Assembly (NCBI GenBank): GCA_022813625.1
Contig: JAKLMB010000001.1
Span: forward strand, 1,426,001 to 1,490,000
DNA length: 64,000 nucleotides
Source of the DNA: Aaosphaeria pasadenensis
Lineage: Eukaryota > Ascomycota > Dothideomycetes > Pleosporales
Direction of reading: 5' to 3'
This document shows positions 11,387 to 22,924 of the stretch, piece after piece; within the stretch, counting starts at the first letter, position 1; every line of letters starts with the position of its first letter. Both the position numbers and the translations under genes were made by a program. Under the pieces are notes generated by a model. That model was not told where the DNA came from. It was given only the letters and a program-made list of their open reading frames with translations, and ran no database searches.

Positions 11387-13150
11387 ATGCATTCCCGCAC
11401 CCTGCTGAGCTTGCTGCTCCTCACTCCCTCTACACTACACGCCGCCCCGCACCACCCGACCTCTGAACTCGCTCACGATCTTCCTCTTCAGCCTCTCAAG
11501 GAAAGCCCTCGACCCTGGCGCAAGCTATCCGACGCCGTAATCCGGAAGATATGGGGCGAATCGCACACCCAAGCCAACTTGCGACCCAGCAGTGGCAACT
11601 CTCAAGAGCAGGATGATACCTTGGGAAAGCAGACGATTGCACAGTACGGGGATGACATGGTGTTGCGATTCACTATTAGCACACCCGAGGAAGCTCAATC
11701 TCTAGCAGACGCTGCCGACATCCTGTTTCTGGACATATGGGAGTTCAATGAGGACTGGGTCGACGTGCGGATAGCACAGGATGTGGTACGTCGATAGCGC
11801 TGCCAACCGCAGTAAACACTCAGAGCACCAATTATTGACCTGCAACAGCTTCCTTCTCTCCTAAACCTCCTCCCGGATTCACTCCAAAAATCCCACGTAC
11901 CACTCATGCAAAACCTAGAGCTCGCACAAGCCATCTTCGATTCATACCCTTCGGCTTCCGCGCAATCCCACGATAACGACCGCGCCTTTTCATCTCATCT
12001 CAAAACCACTTCTCCCTCCAGATCCAAGGGCCACCCCTTCTTCCAGGACTATCAGCCTCTGTCCGTCATCTCTCCATGGATGAGTCTGATGTCTTCCATG
12101 TTCACTACCCATGTGCGCAAGATCAACGTTGGTATCACCTACGAAGGCCGAGACATTCCCGCTTTGCGCGTTGGAGTCCACCCCACGAACAACGACGAGC
12201 CAACCCCACCCCGCAGGACTGTCCTGATCACAGGCGGATCTCATGCCCGCGAATGGATTTCCACGAGCACGGTCAACTACATTGCATGGAGCCTTATCAA
12301 TTCGTATGGAAAGATATATACCGTAACTAAACTGCTTGAGAACTTCGATTTCGTCTTCATTCCAACGCTCAACCCGGATGGTTATGCCTATACCTGGGAG
12401 ACAGATCGTTTGTGGAGGAAGAACCGACAGCCAACGAGTCTCCGCTTTTGCCATGGCATAGATCTTGACCGAAGCTATCCTTTTGAATGGGATGGCAATA
12501 CATCCCGATCGAACCCTTGCAGCGAATCATATGCTGGAGACGAACCCTTCCATGGCGTGGAGTCCCAACGGTTCGCCGAATGGGCAAAGAACGAAACCGA
12601 TAATAGCAATGTCGAATTCGTTGCGTTTCTCGACCTCCACTCTTACTCACAGCAGATCCTATACCCATACTCATACACGTGCAATATAGAGCCTCCGACG
12701 ATCGAGGATCTGGAAGAGCTCGCTCTCGGTCTGGCCAAGGCCATCCGTGTGTCGAAGAAAGGGCATCAGTACAAGGTCACATCAGCTTGCGAAGGAAATG
12801 TCGCCATAACAACCAAAGACTCCAAAGGCAAGAAAGACCGTGTCATCTTCCCGCGGATCGAGTCCAGCGGAGGAAGTGCTCTCGATTGGTTCTACCACGA
12901 GCTGAGGGTTAAATACGCATATCAAGTCAAGCTTCGGGACACCGGTAGTTACGGCTTCCTGCTCCCCAAAGACAACATCATCCCCACTGGTGAAGAAATG
13001 CTTGACGCTATTTTGTACTTTGGTCGTTTCATGCTTGGCGAAGTTGGCTTTGCAGCAGAAGCAGAGACGGATCCAGAAGGCTTGTTGAAGCCGATGGACA
13101 CAACTGAAGACGTGGACGCGCCAGAAGGTGAAGAGAATTTGGAACTATGA
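11387..13150 (+). CDS. ECM14: Inactive M14 metallocarboxypeptidase-like secreted protein
   Basis: Exons 11387-11785 and 11849-13150 give 566 residues, normal for fungal ECM14. A hydrophobic signal peptide covers about residues 1-19, followed by a propeptide-like region and an M14 carboxypeptidase domain. The zinc ligands are present: HAREW (His265, Glu268) and a later His397 in FLDLHSYSQ. The substrate-side motif reads QVKLRDTGSYGF, so the catalytic glutamate (Glu270 of carboxypeptidase A, normally ELRDTG) is Lys494. The same change is known in the ECM14 family, which is considered catalytically dead and is linked in yeast to cell-wall organisation. Sequons such as NTS and NET support passage through the secretory route. 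The protein ends in an acidic tail. Confidence 0.93.
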
Positions 13151-14600
13151 TAACGATTATCGGGTAATGATTTCTGAGTGTAATGGGGCGCATGCGTGTA
13201 TTGATACCTGGTTTGGAAGTTCGTGTACATACTTTTGACACAAGACTGCGGCATGAGTAGTATCTCAATGACCCCAATTTCAACACCACGGCCTCTTGTT
13301 CTCTTGAATAGGCGAAAGTCTACAGTGAAGTACACAGTGACAAGTCATTCCGGTGCTCATAGAAGCTTCGGCATGGAAACAAGGAGCACCTCGGTCATAC
13401 GGTGATCGTGATTTGCCTCAATGTCTTCATTGCCTAGCGTGAGACGGGTCAACAACCCGGAAGATCTTCGTCTGAGAAGGCCTGTCCCGTCCACGTGAAA
13501 GAGTAACTCCTCCAAATGCTCCTAAGCTTGTTGCAACAGCACAAGGTGGTCATGTATGGAAATGCTCTCCAACGCGGACAAAGCCGGGGAAGCAACCCCA
13601 CATACTCGAACCAAAAAGGGTAACAAACTAGATCGCGTGCGTTGACAGGGATGTTTTGCCGAGCTCACCGAACGTCATTCTTTCACAAGCCGAAAACTCG
13701 ACCTCCCACCTTCCACCCGGTCGACATTCACATGTATTCCTGTGTCCAACGAAAGAGAAAAAAACTACTCTCTCCTCTGCGCCACACATGGTGATATATG
13801 CGGATCGCATCAATGTAGACTTTTCTTAACAGACTGCACAAACTCTCTCCATCGCTGCCGCAGCAAAGGATACATAGCTACAAATATATAAATCCAGTTT
13901 CGGAAAAGCCTTCCTTAGCAGCCGATCTGCTACCGAAAGCTCTCAACTTCCGTTCGCCCACGATGCGGATCTGGGGTAATGCTTTTGCCCACAGTCAAAC
14001 CCATTAGCTCACCTATGCCTTTGCCAAGTCGAATCAGTCCATCATTTCCTTTGGTGCTCTCCTCCAAGTTCCAACGCCCACCAGTATGGGTCTGGGCTCA
14101 CGCAGGGCCGAGGCTCATCCCAGACAAATCATCGTGGTCATTCACACCCGCGGGTAGCTATTAACTAGGGTACTTAGCTCAAATGACCCTTTCTGGAGGG
14201 GAGGAGGGGGAGAGGCTTAAAGGGAAGTATGACTGTGACGTTTTTATTGCCTGGGTACTTTTGCTTCCGGGTTTCCTACTCTTTTTCCTCTCTCTCTGTC
14301 TTTCTACTTTCCTACTCTCTCATCGTTTCTGTGTCCCAGTGACTTAGTGCTCTTTCTGTCTCGTTGTGAGCTCGTCGAGCTTCGTGCATCATATACCAAT
14401 TCCTTTGTTTCAAGACATTACCGAGGAAAAAGATATCAGTTCTTGCATACCTGCGTAAGACAAGAATCGAGTTTTGAACCATTGCCCTCCAAAAACCCCA
14501 TTCCAGAAGGATCAGCGCATACCCGTAACAATTGGACCTTGTACATACATCAAGAAATACCTTCGACTCCGCTTGAGCGCATTGCTCGCAATTCCACATC
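13151..14600. other. Intergenic, 3' of ECM14 and promoter of SFC1
   Basis: About 1.45 kb. CCTCGG occurs at 13389-13394 and its reverse complement CCGAGG at 14108-14113, the latter 490 bases before the SFC1 start. Pyrimidine-rich sequence at 14260-14340 looks like a core promoter or leader. No gene seen. Confidence 0.55.
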
Positions 14601-16105
14601 ATGTCCGCAAAATCGACACAAGGCCCTGGCGGCAAGAAGCCTGCCTCGGCCGCTACTAATCTGATTGGTATGGCCCCGAATTGAACAGTAGAACAGGACC
14701 AAAAGTCAAATGTGATCAAGTAACTGACTTTGTATGAACCACAGCTGGTGGAGGAGCTGGTATGATGGAAGCGCTCGTGTGCCATCCCTTAGGTATGTTA
14801 ACTTCTCCGCTATGAGCTTTTCAGTAGCTTGAGAAAGGCAATTCTCTAATATATGGAATTTATAGACACAATCAAAGTGCGAATGCAGCTTTCAAGAAGA
14901 GCTCGCGCTCCCGGCGTATGTCTTCCCCATTTCCCCACCATATCATCCCAACAGCCATTCGCCAATTCCCCTTTCTCCAGCGCGAATACGCACACATTCT
15001 GACCAATGTCTGAACAATTTCTAGGCGCCTAAACGCGGCTTCATCAAAACCGGATCCGAGATCGTGAAACGAGAGACACCGCTCGGTCTCTACAAGGGAC
15101 TTGGAGCCGTTCTCACGGGTATCGTGCCCAAGATGGCCATTCGATTCACCAGTTACGAGTGGTACAAGCAAATGCTCGCCGATGGACAGGGAAATGTGAC
15201 TGGACAGGCTACGTTTTCTGGTATGTGAAATCACCAATTCCTCACTGTCTCCCCGGTGTATGAGAACGGGGTGTACACAATGGAGAAACTTCCACGACAA
15301 GAACAACCACATTGGTATCTCCACAACATTTGTCCCCAAAGAAAAAGCTCTCCAAACCCCCAATCCATCCCCTCACAAGTCCCCCGGAGAATGAGAACCC
15401 CCAGCTAACCACCCACCCCCTCCCACAGCCGGACTCGCCGCAGGTGTGACCGAAGCCGTCGCCGTCGTGACGCCCATGGAAGTCGTCAAGATCCGACTCC
15501 AAGCCCAACACCACTCAATGGCGGACCCGCTCGACGTCCCAAAGTACCGCAACGCCGCACACGCCCTCTACACCGTAGTCAAGGAAGAAGGATTCGGCGC
15601 CCTATACCGCGGCGTGTCACTCACCGCGCTCCGCCAGGGCTCCAACCAGGCCGTCAACTTCACGGCGTACAGCGAGTTCCGCGCGCGGCTCCAGGACTGG
15701 CAGGGCACGACCGACCTGCCGAGCTGGCAGACGATGATCATTGGGTTGGTGAGCGGTGCGATGGGACCGCTCAGCAATGCGCCGATCGATACGATTAAGA
15801 CGAGGTTGCAGAAGACGCCTGCGGAGCCTGGGCAGACGGCTGTGAGTAGGATTGTTAATATCTCGAAGTGAGTCTCCCCCTTATACTTTCCTATGGTCTT
15901 CCAAGAGAGAAGAGAAATATATCACTAACACGCGAAAAGGGACATGTGGAAACAGGAAGGCAGCCGAAGCTTCTACAAGGGCATCACTCCTCGCATCATG
16001 CGTGTGGCGCCGGGCCAGGCCGTCACGTTCACCGTGTACGAGTACCTCAAGGGCGTGCTCGAGAAGGGCAGGGAGATGATACCGGGTGGACAGTACGAGG
16101 AGTAG
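14601..16105 (+). CDS. SFC1: Mitochondrial succinate/fumarate carrier
   Basis: Six exons (14601-14667, 14745-14792, 14866-14915, 15025-15220, 15429-15867, 15940-16105) give 321 residues, the normal carrier length. All three mitochondrial-carrier repeats show their signatures: HPLDTIKVRMQ, TPMEVVKIRLQ and APIDTIKTRLQ. Family-specific stretches such as GLYKGLGAV, PKMAIRF and ITPRIMRVAPGQAVTFTVYE match yeast Sfc1/Acr1 (acuL in Aspergillus), not the citrate carrier Ctp1. The protein exchanges succinate for fumarate across the inner mitochondrial membrane, which links the glyoxylate cycle to gluconeogenesis on acetate, ethanol or fatty acids. Intron density is highest at the 5' end. A peroxisomal fatty-acid enzyme gene (SPS19) lies 3.4 kb further on. 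Confidence 0.95.
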
Positions 16106-16588
16106 AGTTCCTTCTTGTCTTTCGATTTTTCTGTTTGGCGAGGGATGATGAAGGCTGTAAATACGTGAACATTTGTCGTGTGTTGTGACGGGAAGATCAG
16201 AAGTGTGTGAGGGACGGGAGACGAGTCTACTTCTTGTTCATTGTTGTCGATGTTGGGTATGCTTTGAAGTTAGATATCCGGTGTATCTAGGTTTCTTTTC
16301 TTTTGGAAATATTGCATGATGGCCGGCTATAGAGGTGGAGTCAATGACCATGCATAGGCATTGTTTGATGAACAGTTCGTAAGAAAAATGGCAACAGTCA
16401 TCATAAGATCGTATCTCTTCCGACCAATTGCATGAAATTCTTCAATCGTTCTTTTGATACCCTTGGTTTTTCATGTCTATCTATGCCGACGTACCATGGA
16501 GCCGAGCCAGCAGCTCCGACACTTTATCCCAACCTACTGTCTCAACAACAACCATATATCAAATGCATTTTCGACACATGCTCAACCT
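16106..16588. other. Intergenic between convergent genes
   Basis: 3' flanks of SFC1 and twinfilin. I see only AT-rich untranslated sequence. Confidence 0.6.
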
Positions 16589-17638
16589 CTACCGCCTTCC
16601 AGGCCTCTTCGGCTTAGCAAAACCCTTCTTCTCCTCCACCGCCTCAACCTTAAACTCATCCAAAATAACCTGCGCGGTAACCTCATCCGGATTCGTCGCC
16701 TCAATCCTCTTCGCAACCTTCAACCCGCCTTCCGTCTGCGCCAACGTGATAACATTCCCCCTACTCGCCGCATACAGCATCCTCTCCTTAATCTTCGCGC
16801 CACTCGGACACGTCGACACAAACACAATCGCCCCCTCCTTACCACCATGCCTGTAAAACGAATACCGTGGCTCACCCGCATCGATCTTCCCCGCCAGCGT
16901 CGTCTCGTCCGCAGTATCCGACCCCACAAACCTCAACGTCTCACTCGGCACATCCATCCTCAACTGCACTAGGTTGTCCGCCCCGCCCTCCCCGAGCGCC
17001 TTCAACGCCGCAGAAATCTCCCCGTCCGCACGAATCGCAATCTGCCCGCCCTGGATCAGCCCCTTGCCCTGCGTGCCGCGCGACTCCAGCGCCTCCGCCT
17101 CCCGGATGTTCTGCAGGTCGCGCTCCTCCTGGGTGAGCGGGTTCGCGCTCTCCGTGTGCTTGACGTGCTTCTCCCAGCCCGAGGAGGTGAGTTCGTCGGC
17201 TTCGGTCGTGAAGACGCTCTCTGGGAAGTGTTCGCCGCCGAGCTCGCGGACGAGCGTGAGCCGCGTGGAGGCGAAGAGCATTTTTTGGCGGACGGGGGCG
17301 GCGTTGGGGACGTAGGTTACGGCTACGAGGGATTTGTCCGCGGAGGTGAGGGCGTCGGCGCGGCGGAGGAGGATGTACAGGGCTTGGTTGGGGTGGATGT
17401 GCGGGCTTAGGGTGTTGAGGTCGGAGAGGAAGGAGGGGGTGGAGGAGGGGATCGTGCCGCTGGGGGTTATTTGTTCATTAGTGATTGTGGCGAGGAGTCC
17501 TCGCTGCGTGGTGCTGCTTATGAGCTCTCCGAGAGCGGTTTTGAGCTCTTGGGATGCTGGAGTAGGGAGGTTAGTATGGTGGTTGTGCGGAGAGTGGGGG
17601 AAGGGGGGTTTGTGGTTACCGGAGATTCCTGACTGCAT
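16589..17638 (-). CDS. TWF1: Twinfilin, actin monomer-binding protein
   Basis: Exons 17638-17620 (19 nt, MQSGIS plus one base) and 17556-16589 give 328 residues, the usual twinfilin length. The start MQSGISASQEL with a tiny first exon is typical of fungal twinfilins. Two ADF/cofilin-homology domains follow: the first about 5-140, the second about 180-315 (from RADGEISAALKALGEGG to the ILDEFK region). The C terminus is basic (KPKRPGRR), matching the phosphoinositide and capping-protein-binding tail of the family. Twinfilin sequesters ADP-actin monomers and caps barbed ends at cortical actin patches. Reading on from the first exon without splicing gives a proline/histidine-rich stretch foreign to the family, which supports the intron. 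Confidence 0.93.
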   Translation of the reverse strand: MQSGISGNHKPPFPHSPHNHHTNLPTPASQELKTALGELISSTTQRGLLATITNEQITPSGTIPSSTPSFLSDLNTLSPHIHPNQALYILLRRADALTSADKSLVAVTYVPNAAPVRQKMLFASTRLTLVRELGGEHFPESVFTTEADELTSSGWEKHVKHTESANPLTQEERDLQNIREAEALESRGTQGKGLIQGGQIAIRADGEISAALKALGEGGADNLVQLRMDVPSETLRFVGSDTADETTLAGKIDAGEPRYSFYRHGGKEGAIVFVSTCPSGAKIKERMLYAASRGNVITLAQTEGGLKVAKRIEATNPDEVTAQVILDEFKVEAVEEKKGFAKPKRPGRR

Positions 17639-18277
17639 GATGGAGGATAATGGGGAGGTTAGCTATTCGAATTGAAGGGAAAGTAGACTTCAATGTGTAG
17701 AGGTCCGGAGTGTTCGAAAGCACACCGCTGATGCTGAGGTTGAGTGTACGTGGGTCGAGGCAGTACCTTGATAGTGGGGCAGCGGATCTTGGCATGACGA
17801 GATGCCTGATTATATGAGCCCAAATCGGAACTATTATTGAATGACTGAGGATACATTAGACTGGTAAGATGTTATAAACTCAATGAGCATGTCTCAACTT
17901 TTCGATGTAAACCAAAACCATGTTATCATGTCTACATGGATAGATCACGTCGCCAATACCCAAATGCGTATAAACGAGTATAGATATCCTGTTTCTTGTT
18001 TCATAGATGTACAAAGCCCCAACGAAGGGCAAGAAGGGGAAATGTCGATATAAACAAGTACCAGCTACGCAACGGCAATTCCAACTCCCTCAAACACCAG
18101 ATGTACATACGGGAGGGGGTAAGGGGAGGGGGAATAATCGCGATCTATCAAAACTCCATTACACCATCAGTCCATCCAGCAATCGTTGCAATTCTGATTT
18201 CTTCATAGTTGTCGTCGAGTGGTCCGTCTTCTTGCGAGAAGTAGTTATAATACTTTCTTCGGAATTGGTCACTTTTT
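17639..18277. other. Intergenic, promoter of twinfilin
   Basis: Upstream region of twinfilin and 3' flank of the ATG33-like gene, both read leftward. Nothing specific recognised. Confidence 0.55.
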
Positions 18278-18908
18278 CTACGCGCCATCACCCCACAGCC
18301 CGACCGTAGCCATCGTGAACGCAAGCCCAGCGACGATGCTCCTCACGTTCTCGGTGTACTGCATGCGCTCCACGTTCTTGCGCACCATCTCGCCATTGAC
18401 GTCGTCGCCCTGGGCCTCGAGGTCGAGGGCCTCCCGCGACGCGTCGCTGCCTTCCTTGAGCTGGATAGCGAAGTCCACGCCGGGCCCGGAGAGGAATGTG
18501 AGGATGGAGGTGTACAGGAGGTACGGATGGCGGAATCGGCGTGGGGAGAGGAGGTACGCGGAGAAGAGGGAGAAGGTCGTGATGTGTCGTAGATAAGAGG
18601 TTCGAATGCTGGTGCGGGTGCGGAGGTAGGTTACTGTGGAGCGGGCGGTCACGGCGGTTGAGAGGGTCAAAAGTGATGGTAGGGTCAGCGTGCTGAGCGT
18701 CGCTGAGACGCCCTGTTGACAATTAGCTATTTTTCAATTTACTTTGCTAGATTCGTGGTATCTGCATTGATCTTGACACTAGGTGATGCGTGTCGAGGAT
18801 TGGGCACGAATCCAGCGTGGAGCTGGCGGCTTCGATAAGACTTACTGTGAGTAGGCCCAGACTTATTGTGCCTACGAACTTGCAGACTGCGATTGTTCCG
18901 GCGGACAT
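18278..18908 (-). CDS. ATG33: ATG33-like mitochondrial outer-membrane mitophagy protein
   Basis: Exons 18908-18846 and 18712-18278 give 165 residues. The N terminus (FVGTISLGLLTGVS and ATLSTLTLPSLLTL) is a hydrophobic segment, followed by further membrane segments near LRHITTFSLFSAYLLSP, HPYLLYTSILTFL and the C terminus (SIVAGLAFTMATVGLWG). This small multi-span layout and the HPYLLYTS stretch match fungal Atg33, needed for stationary-phase mitophagy in yeast. Outside yeast the function is inferred from family membership. The gene is divergent from SPS19 with 575 bases between the start codons. Confidence 0.8.
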
Positions 18909-19483
18909 CTTGGCACTAGCTGGTTGTAATGCTATTACCTCGGGTTGATAGCGTGAGCGGGTTCGTGATGTTGAGTCAAAAGTAGCTGGCGGTTAGATAT
19001 GCAGCTTGACGTTGATCAAATCGCGGGGATCTGGCTGGTTAGTCAAGGGTGGTCAAAGCTCCTGTGATGATTTCATAAGAAAGAACAGAACACGCATATA
19101 ATCAATTGAAAAGGGTCGAAATTGAATGAGAATAACGTATTCAGCGTATCAATTTGAGAACCATTCACTCCACATTATTGAATATGCATATGATGCGCTC
19201 CCTTAGTTGTGTGAACTCAAGATTAGTATTCGGGGGTGTCCACCGAGTAAGCTCACAGAGATACCTCGGCAGAGCTGGAGCACCGCACTTCATCGACGCC
19301 ATCAACTCCATCCGCAAGCCAGACCGCAGCCGTAACATACGCAAGGTGTGAGCAACTCCTCTCGTCTTATATCACGGTGTGAAACTCTACTCGGAACCCA
19401 CTTCTCACCCCACCAGCTTCGCGAGACCGCTGTCATCTCATACCAACGACCCTGACGTACCTTACTGGAAAACTCCCCGAACC
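18909..19483. promoter_or_regulatory. Divergent promoter ATG33 / SPS19
   Basis: 575 bases between two oppositely read start codons. CCTCGG occurs at 18938-18943 and 19264-19269; this hexamer is the core bound by the fatty-acid regulators FarA and FarB in Aspergillus. Two copies in this length are more than expected by chance but not decisive. Confidence 0.5.
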
Positions 19484-20714
19484 ATGCCTTTGGAGCCATA
19501 TCAGTATTTGAGCGATGTCTGGAAGGATGGCATCTTTGGTATGCAAAGCCCACTCTTATCACGAATTGAGAAATCACGACCTATAGTACCACAAGTACAG
19601 TCCCACTATGTGCGACCTGTCAGTGGTGCTGTTGTGCCATCTCCGTTTTCTTTAGCCTACATGCAGAGCTGTGGTTAATGTCATCTATCTTCTAGACAAC
19701 AAGGTTGTATTTTGCACTGGCGGTGCAGGATCAATCTGCTCTGCCCAAGTCCGCGCCTTAGTCCACCTCGGTGCCAATGCCTGCATAATCGGCCGCAATG
19801 TGGAAAAGACAGAGAATATGGCCAAAGACATCGCGACGGCCAGGAAAGGCGCAAAAGTCATCGGCATCGGCGCTGTGGACGTAAGGAACCCCGAGGCGCT
19901 CGCGGCGGCGGCAGACCGTTGTGCCAAAGAACTCGGTGCCATCGACTTTGTCATGTAAGAAGATACCTGTTATTCCTTCCCTTGCATTCGAGCGAAACAT
20001 GGGAGGCTAATGCCGTGCAGTGCCGGAGCAGCAGGAAACTTCCTGGCTCCAATGGACCAGATCTCGCCAAACGCGCTCAAGTCGGTCATCGATATTGATG
20101 TTTTGGGTTCCTACAACACTGTCAAGGCGACGCTGCCTTACTTGGAGAAGTCGGCCGCGAAGCACAGGACCGACGGCAAGACGAAGCCCGCCAAAGGCAC
20201 AGGAGGCCGTATCATCTTCGTCAGTGCTACTCTCCACTACTCAGGCACGCCACTCCAGAGCCATGTCTCAATTGCCAAGGCTGGTGTTGATGCCATGGCG
20301 AATGCTGTTGCAATCGAACAAGGACCCAAGGGCATCACGTCCAACATCATTGCGCCAGGGCCCATCGCAGATACAGAAGGCGTAGCGCGTCTTTCCCGAG
20401 AAGATGGACGTGAACAGAACGCGAGGTCTATCCCGTCGGGCAGATATGGAACCGTCAAGGAGATCTCAGACGCGACCATTTATCTGTTTTCAGACACTGG
20501 AAATTACGTGAATGGAGAGACGCTGGTCGGTAAGTCATATCTTGAATCGCTAGTCTCTCCTCTATACCACTTGCGCTGACCTTCGACTGTAGTGGATGGC
20601 GGACAATGGCGGACGTCAGGCGTGCAGTCCTCCGGTCCGTTCAAGTATCCCGATTTCTTGCTTTCTGGCGCTGTTGTCACTGGCGTTGCAGGCGGCAAGA
20701 AATCGAAGTTGTAA
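19484..20714 (+). CDS. SPS19: Peroxisomal 2,4-dienoyl-CoA reductase (SDR)
   Basis: Exons 19484-19538, 19696-19954, 20021-20529 and 20593-20714 give 314 residues. The protein begins MPLEPYQYLSDVWKDGIFDN and has the nucleotide-binding motif TGGAGSIC (modified TGxxxGxG) and the IAGAAGNFLAP stretch typical of dienoyl-CoA reductases. The region SATLHYSGTPLQSHVSIAKAG keeps the lysine but lacks the canonical Tyr-x3-Lys arrangement, as is normal for this subfamily. The last three residues are SKL, a perfect type 1 peroxisomal targeting signal. It removes even-numbered double bonds from unsaturated fatty acyl-CoA with NADPH during peroxisomal beta-oxidation. CCTCGG motifs upstream would fit fatty-acid induction. 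Confidence 0.94.
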
Positions 20715-21920
20715 AATAGAAATACCAAATAGGGCAATCGAGTCCTCAGTATCTGAAATAATTAGATGAATGTTTCTCCTTCTTGTCAGATGAAGATCTA
20801 GTTTGCGCTATTCGCTGACCACCCGTTCCTTCTCGTATGTCTTGATTCTCTTTGAATTATTGAAAAATCTGTTTCCCGCAGGCGTGTTCCTTGCTGGAGA
20901 TGAGACTACCTACAGGTACGATCATGATCCAAGCTAGGATATGGGTCCACCTTCCGCTAGCATTTTAGTGACACCCCAGTTTTGCAGCCTCGTAAGTTTT
21001 GAACAGGATCCATTGGGGGGACTTGACAGGCTCGACAGCTAGCAGGGCCTCCTTTGTTGTCTCTCAAGATCTGCGACTCGGGAATGGGCTGGGTGGGTAT
21101 ACACAGTACGACGATGTTAGGGATGTCAGAGATGCAATCGCGGGAGCCCCGTACGATCTGTCTCCCAGGTTGCGGTTTCGTATGTGAAAGTCCTCAGTAA
21201 TTCGTAAATAACAACGCATCGCATGCCATGTCAATCTGCGGGCTCTTCTCGGTTTTCCAAACATGTATGACGACATGCTCTTACGTTGCTCAGCGGATGG
21301 ATGGATTGTTATGAAAATCTTCATTTTTGCATGGTGCTGGCGGCCATATGGTGCAACGAGGCCCCTGCCGATCGTATTTTCCCTCTGCTCCCTCGGTGAC
21401 GGTATGGCCCCCTGTTTTCACCCCCTATGCCGGATCGGGACGGGCACCAGTTGAGTTTACTATACTTGGCGGATCTGCACGGGCGGTAGCGAAAGTGCCT
21501 CTGTTTAGGTTAATGGGATGGGAGAGAATGGAGCTCATAGGTAGATTGGCGGCTCCGCAACGGAGGGTAAGCCACCACGCCGTTCGTTATGTTTGCAGTT
21601 TGCACCCTTGGCGACTCAAGTGGTTGAGGTGAGCAGAGATGAAGGGCCATTTCGGCATTAATGGAATCCGGCGTCAGGGCAACAAGCGCGGCAGACGTGT
21701 TGGTTTGAAGACAGGAACGTTGAGGCATGCCACCTAGTTGATTGGTGCGAAAGATCACTGCACAAGGAGGCTTTAAAGTACTGTGTATGCTCCTACTCTG
21801 TCGCAGATAGGGTTATCGGGGCGTTCAGGCTGAATGATTAGGCGAAATGAAGAATGACTGCGTCACTGCGGATTCTGATGAAACGCATATGCGAGCAAAC
21901 AATTCCCATGGTTGGTTACT

Positions 21921-21940
21921 CCGTACACCGTACACCGTAC
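21921..21940 (+). repeat. Short tandem ACCGTAC repeat
   Basis: Nearly three copies of the heptamer ACCGTAC in intergenic DNA. Confidence 0.85.
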
Positions 21941-22365
21941 AGTAGGTACTTGTTGGCCAGTTTGTTTGGGATGTGCGGCGAGGATGTGTAAAGTATGGTA
22001 GACAGGCGGCTGCAGGCGTCACGCTGGCTGGTTTGTGTGGCCCGTCGCCGCCGTCTACCAATCTTGTTACTCTAGTAGTAACCACTCGTACTAGTAGATA
22101 GACTCGTAGCCTTGTAGGACCATTATTTGTGGATACAAAATCTCGATAATCGTGTCACAGCACGGCTTCGAAATTAAAGCTGTAGGTAAAAACATGTACC
22201 TAATTGACTGGACTTGTAGATCCAGCGTCACAGACTCGGAGTACACAATCCATACAGTGTACTTGTAAGAGTTGGTGTATATTAAATTAGGTGGAGTCGT
22301 GGAGAGGCGAAATCCAAGTCGCCGTCTCCTGGGTTGTGCAGGACAAGGCCCGAACAATATGGCCT

Positions 22366-22383
22366 CCCTTCCCTTCCCTTCCC
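22366..22383 (-). repeat. Four GGG runs with 2-base loops (minus strand)
   Basis: On the plus strand CCC occurs four times separated by TT, so the minus strand fits the G3N2 pattern of a G-quadruplex. It lies in the middle of the large intergenic region. Confidence 0.7.
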
Positions 22384-22897
22384 TTCCTTGCCCGCCTGCC
22401 AAACCTGCTCGGTGGTTATGAGGGCACTACTGGTGCCACTGATGAATGGACCCAGGATAACCCCCCACATTAACTTATACATAGTAATCGTTGCTAGCAT
22501 GTTGACAAGATGTCAAGGGTGGCAAGGCAAAGATTGTTTATCGCGATATGCGAAGAAGATTTTCTGGAAACATGCAATACTCGGACGTTTGGATATCGAT
22601 ATCGCCTCTTCATGCTTGCAAGTTGCTTCTATATTCAACCTCGATGGAGGCGACTCGATTCGTGTTTATGTATTGGCGGAGGCCTCGTGGCCGAGCGAGG
22701 TTTAGCTACAACGTAGTCGCTGAGCAATCGCGGGCAGGTGGTGAGGGATGTAGCCAATTCGCAGTGTGCACGACCCCCCTTCTCAACCCTTGACTCCGTG
22801 GAGTCGTAATCTTCGATAGTTTCTCAATGATGTCGCCAGCCAGGATGGTTAGGATGATCAGAGAGGCAGAAACGATCGGGGTGTCCAAGGATGCTGC

Positions 22898-22924
22898 GGA
22901 TGCAGTGGATGCAGTGGATGCAGT
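22898..22924 (+). repeat. Three exact copies of a 9-bp repeat
   Basis: GGATGCAGT is repeated three times without mismatch. It lies in no supported gene. Confidence 0.9.
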
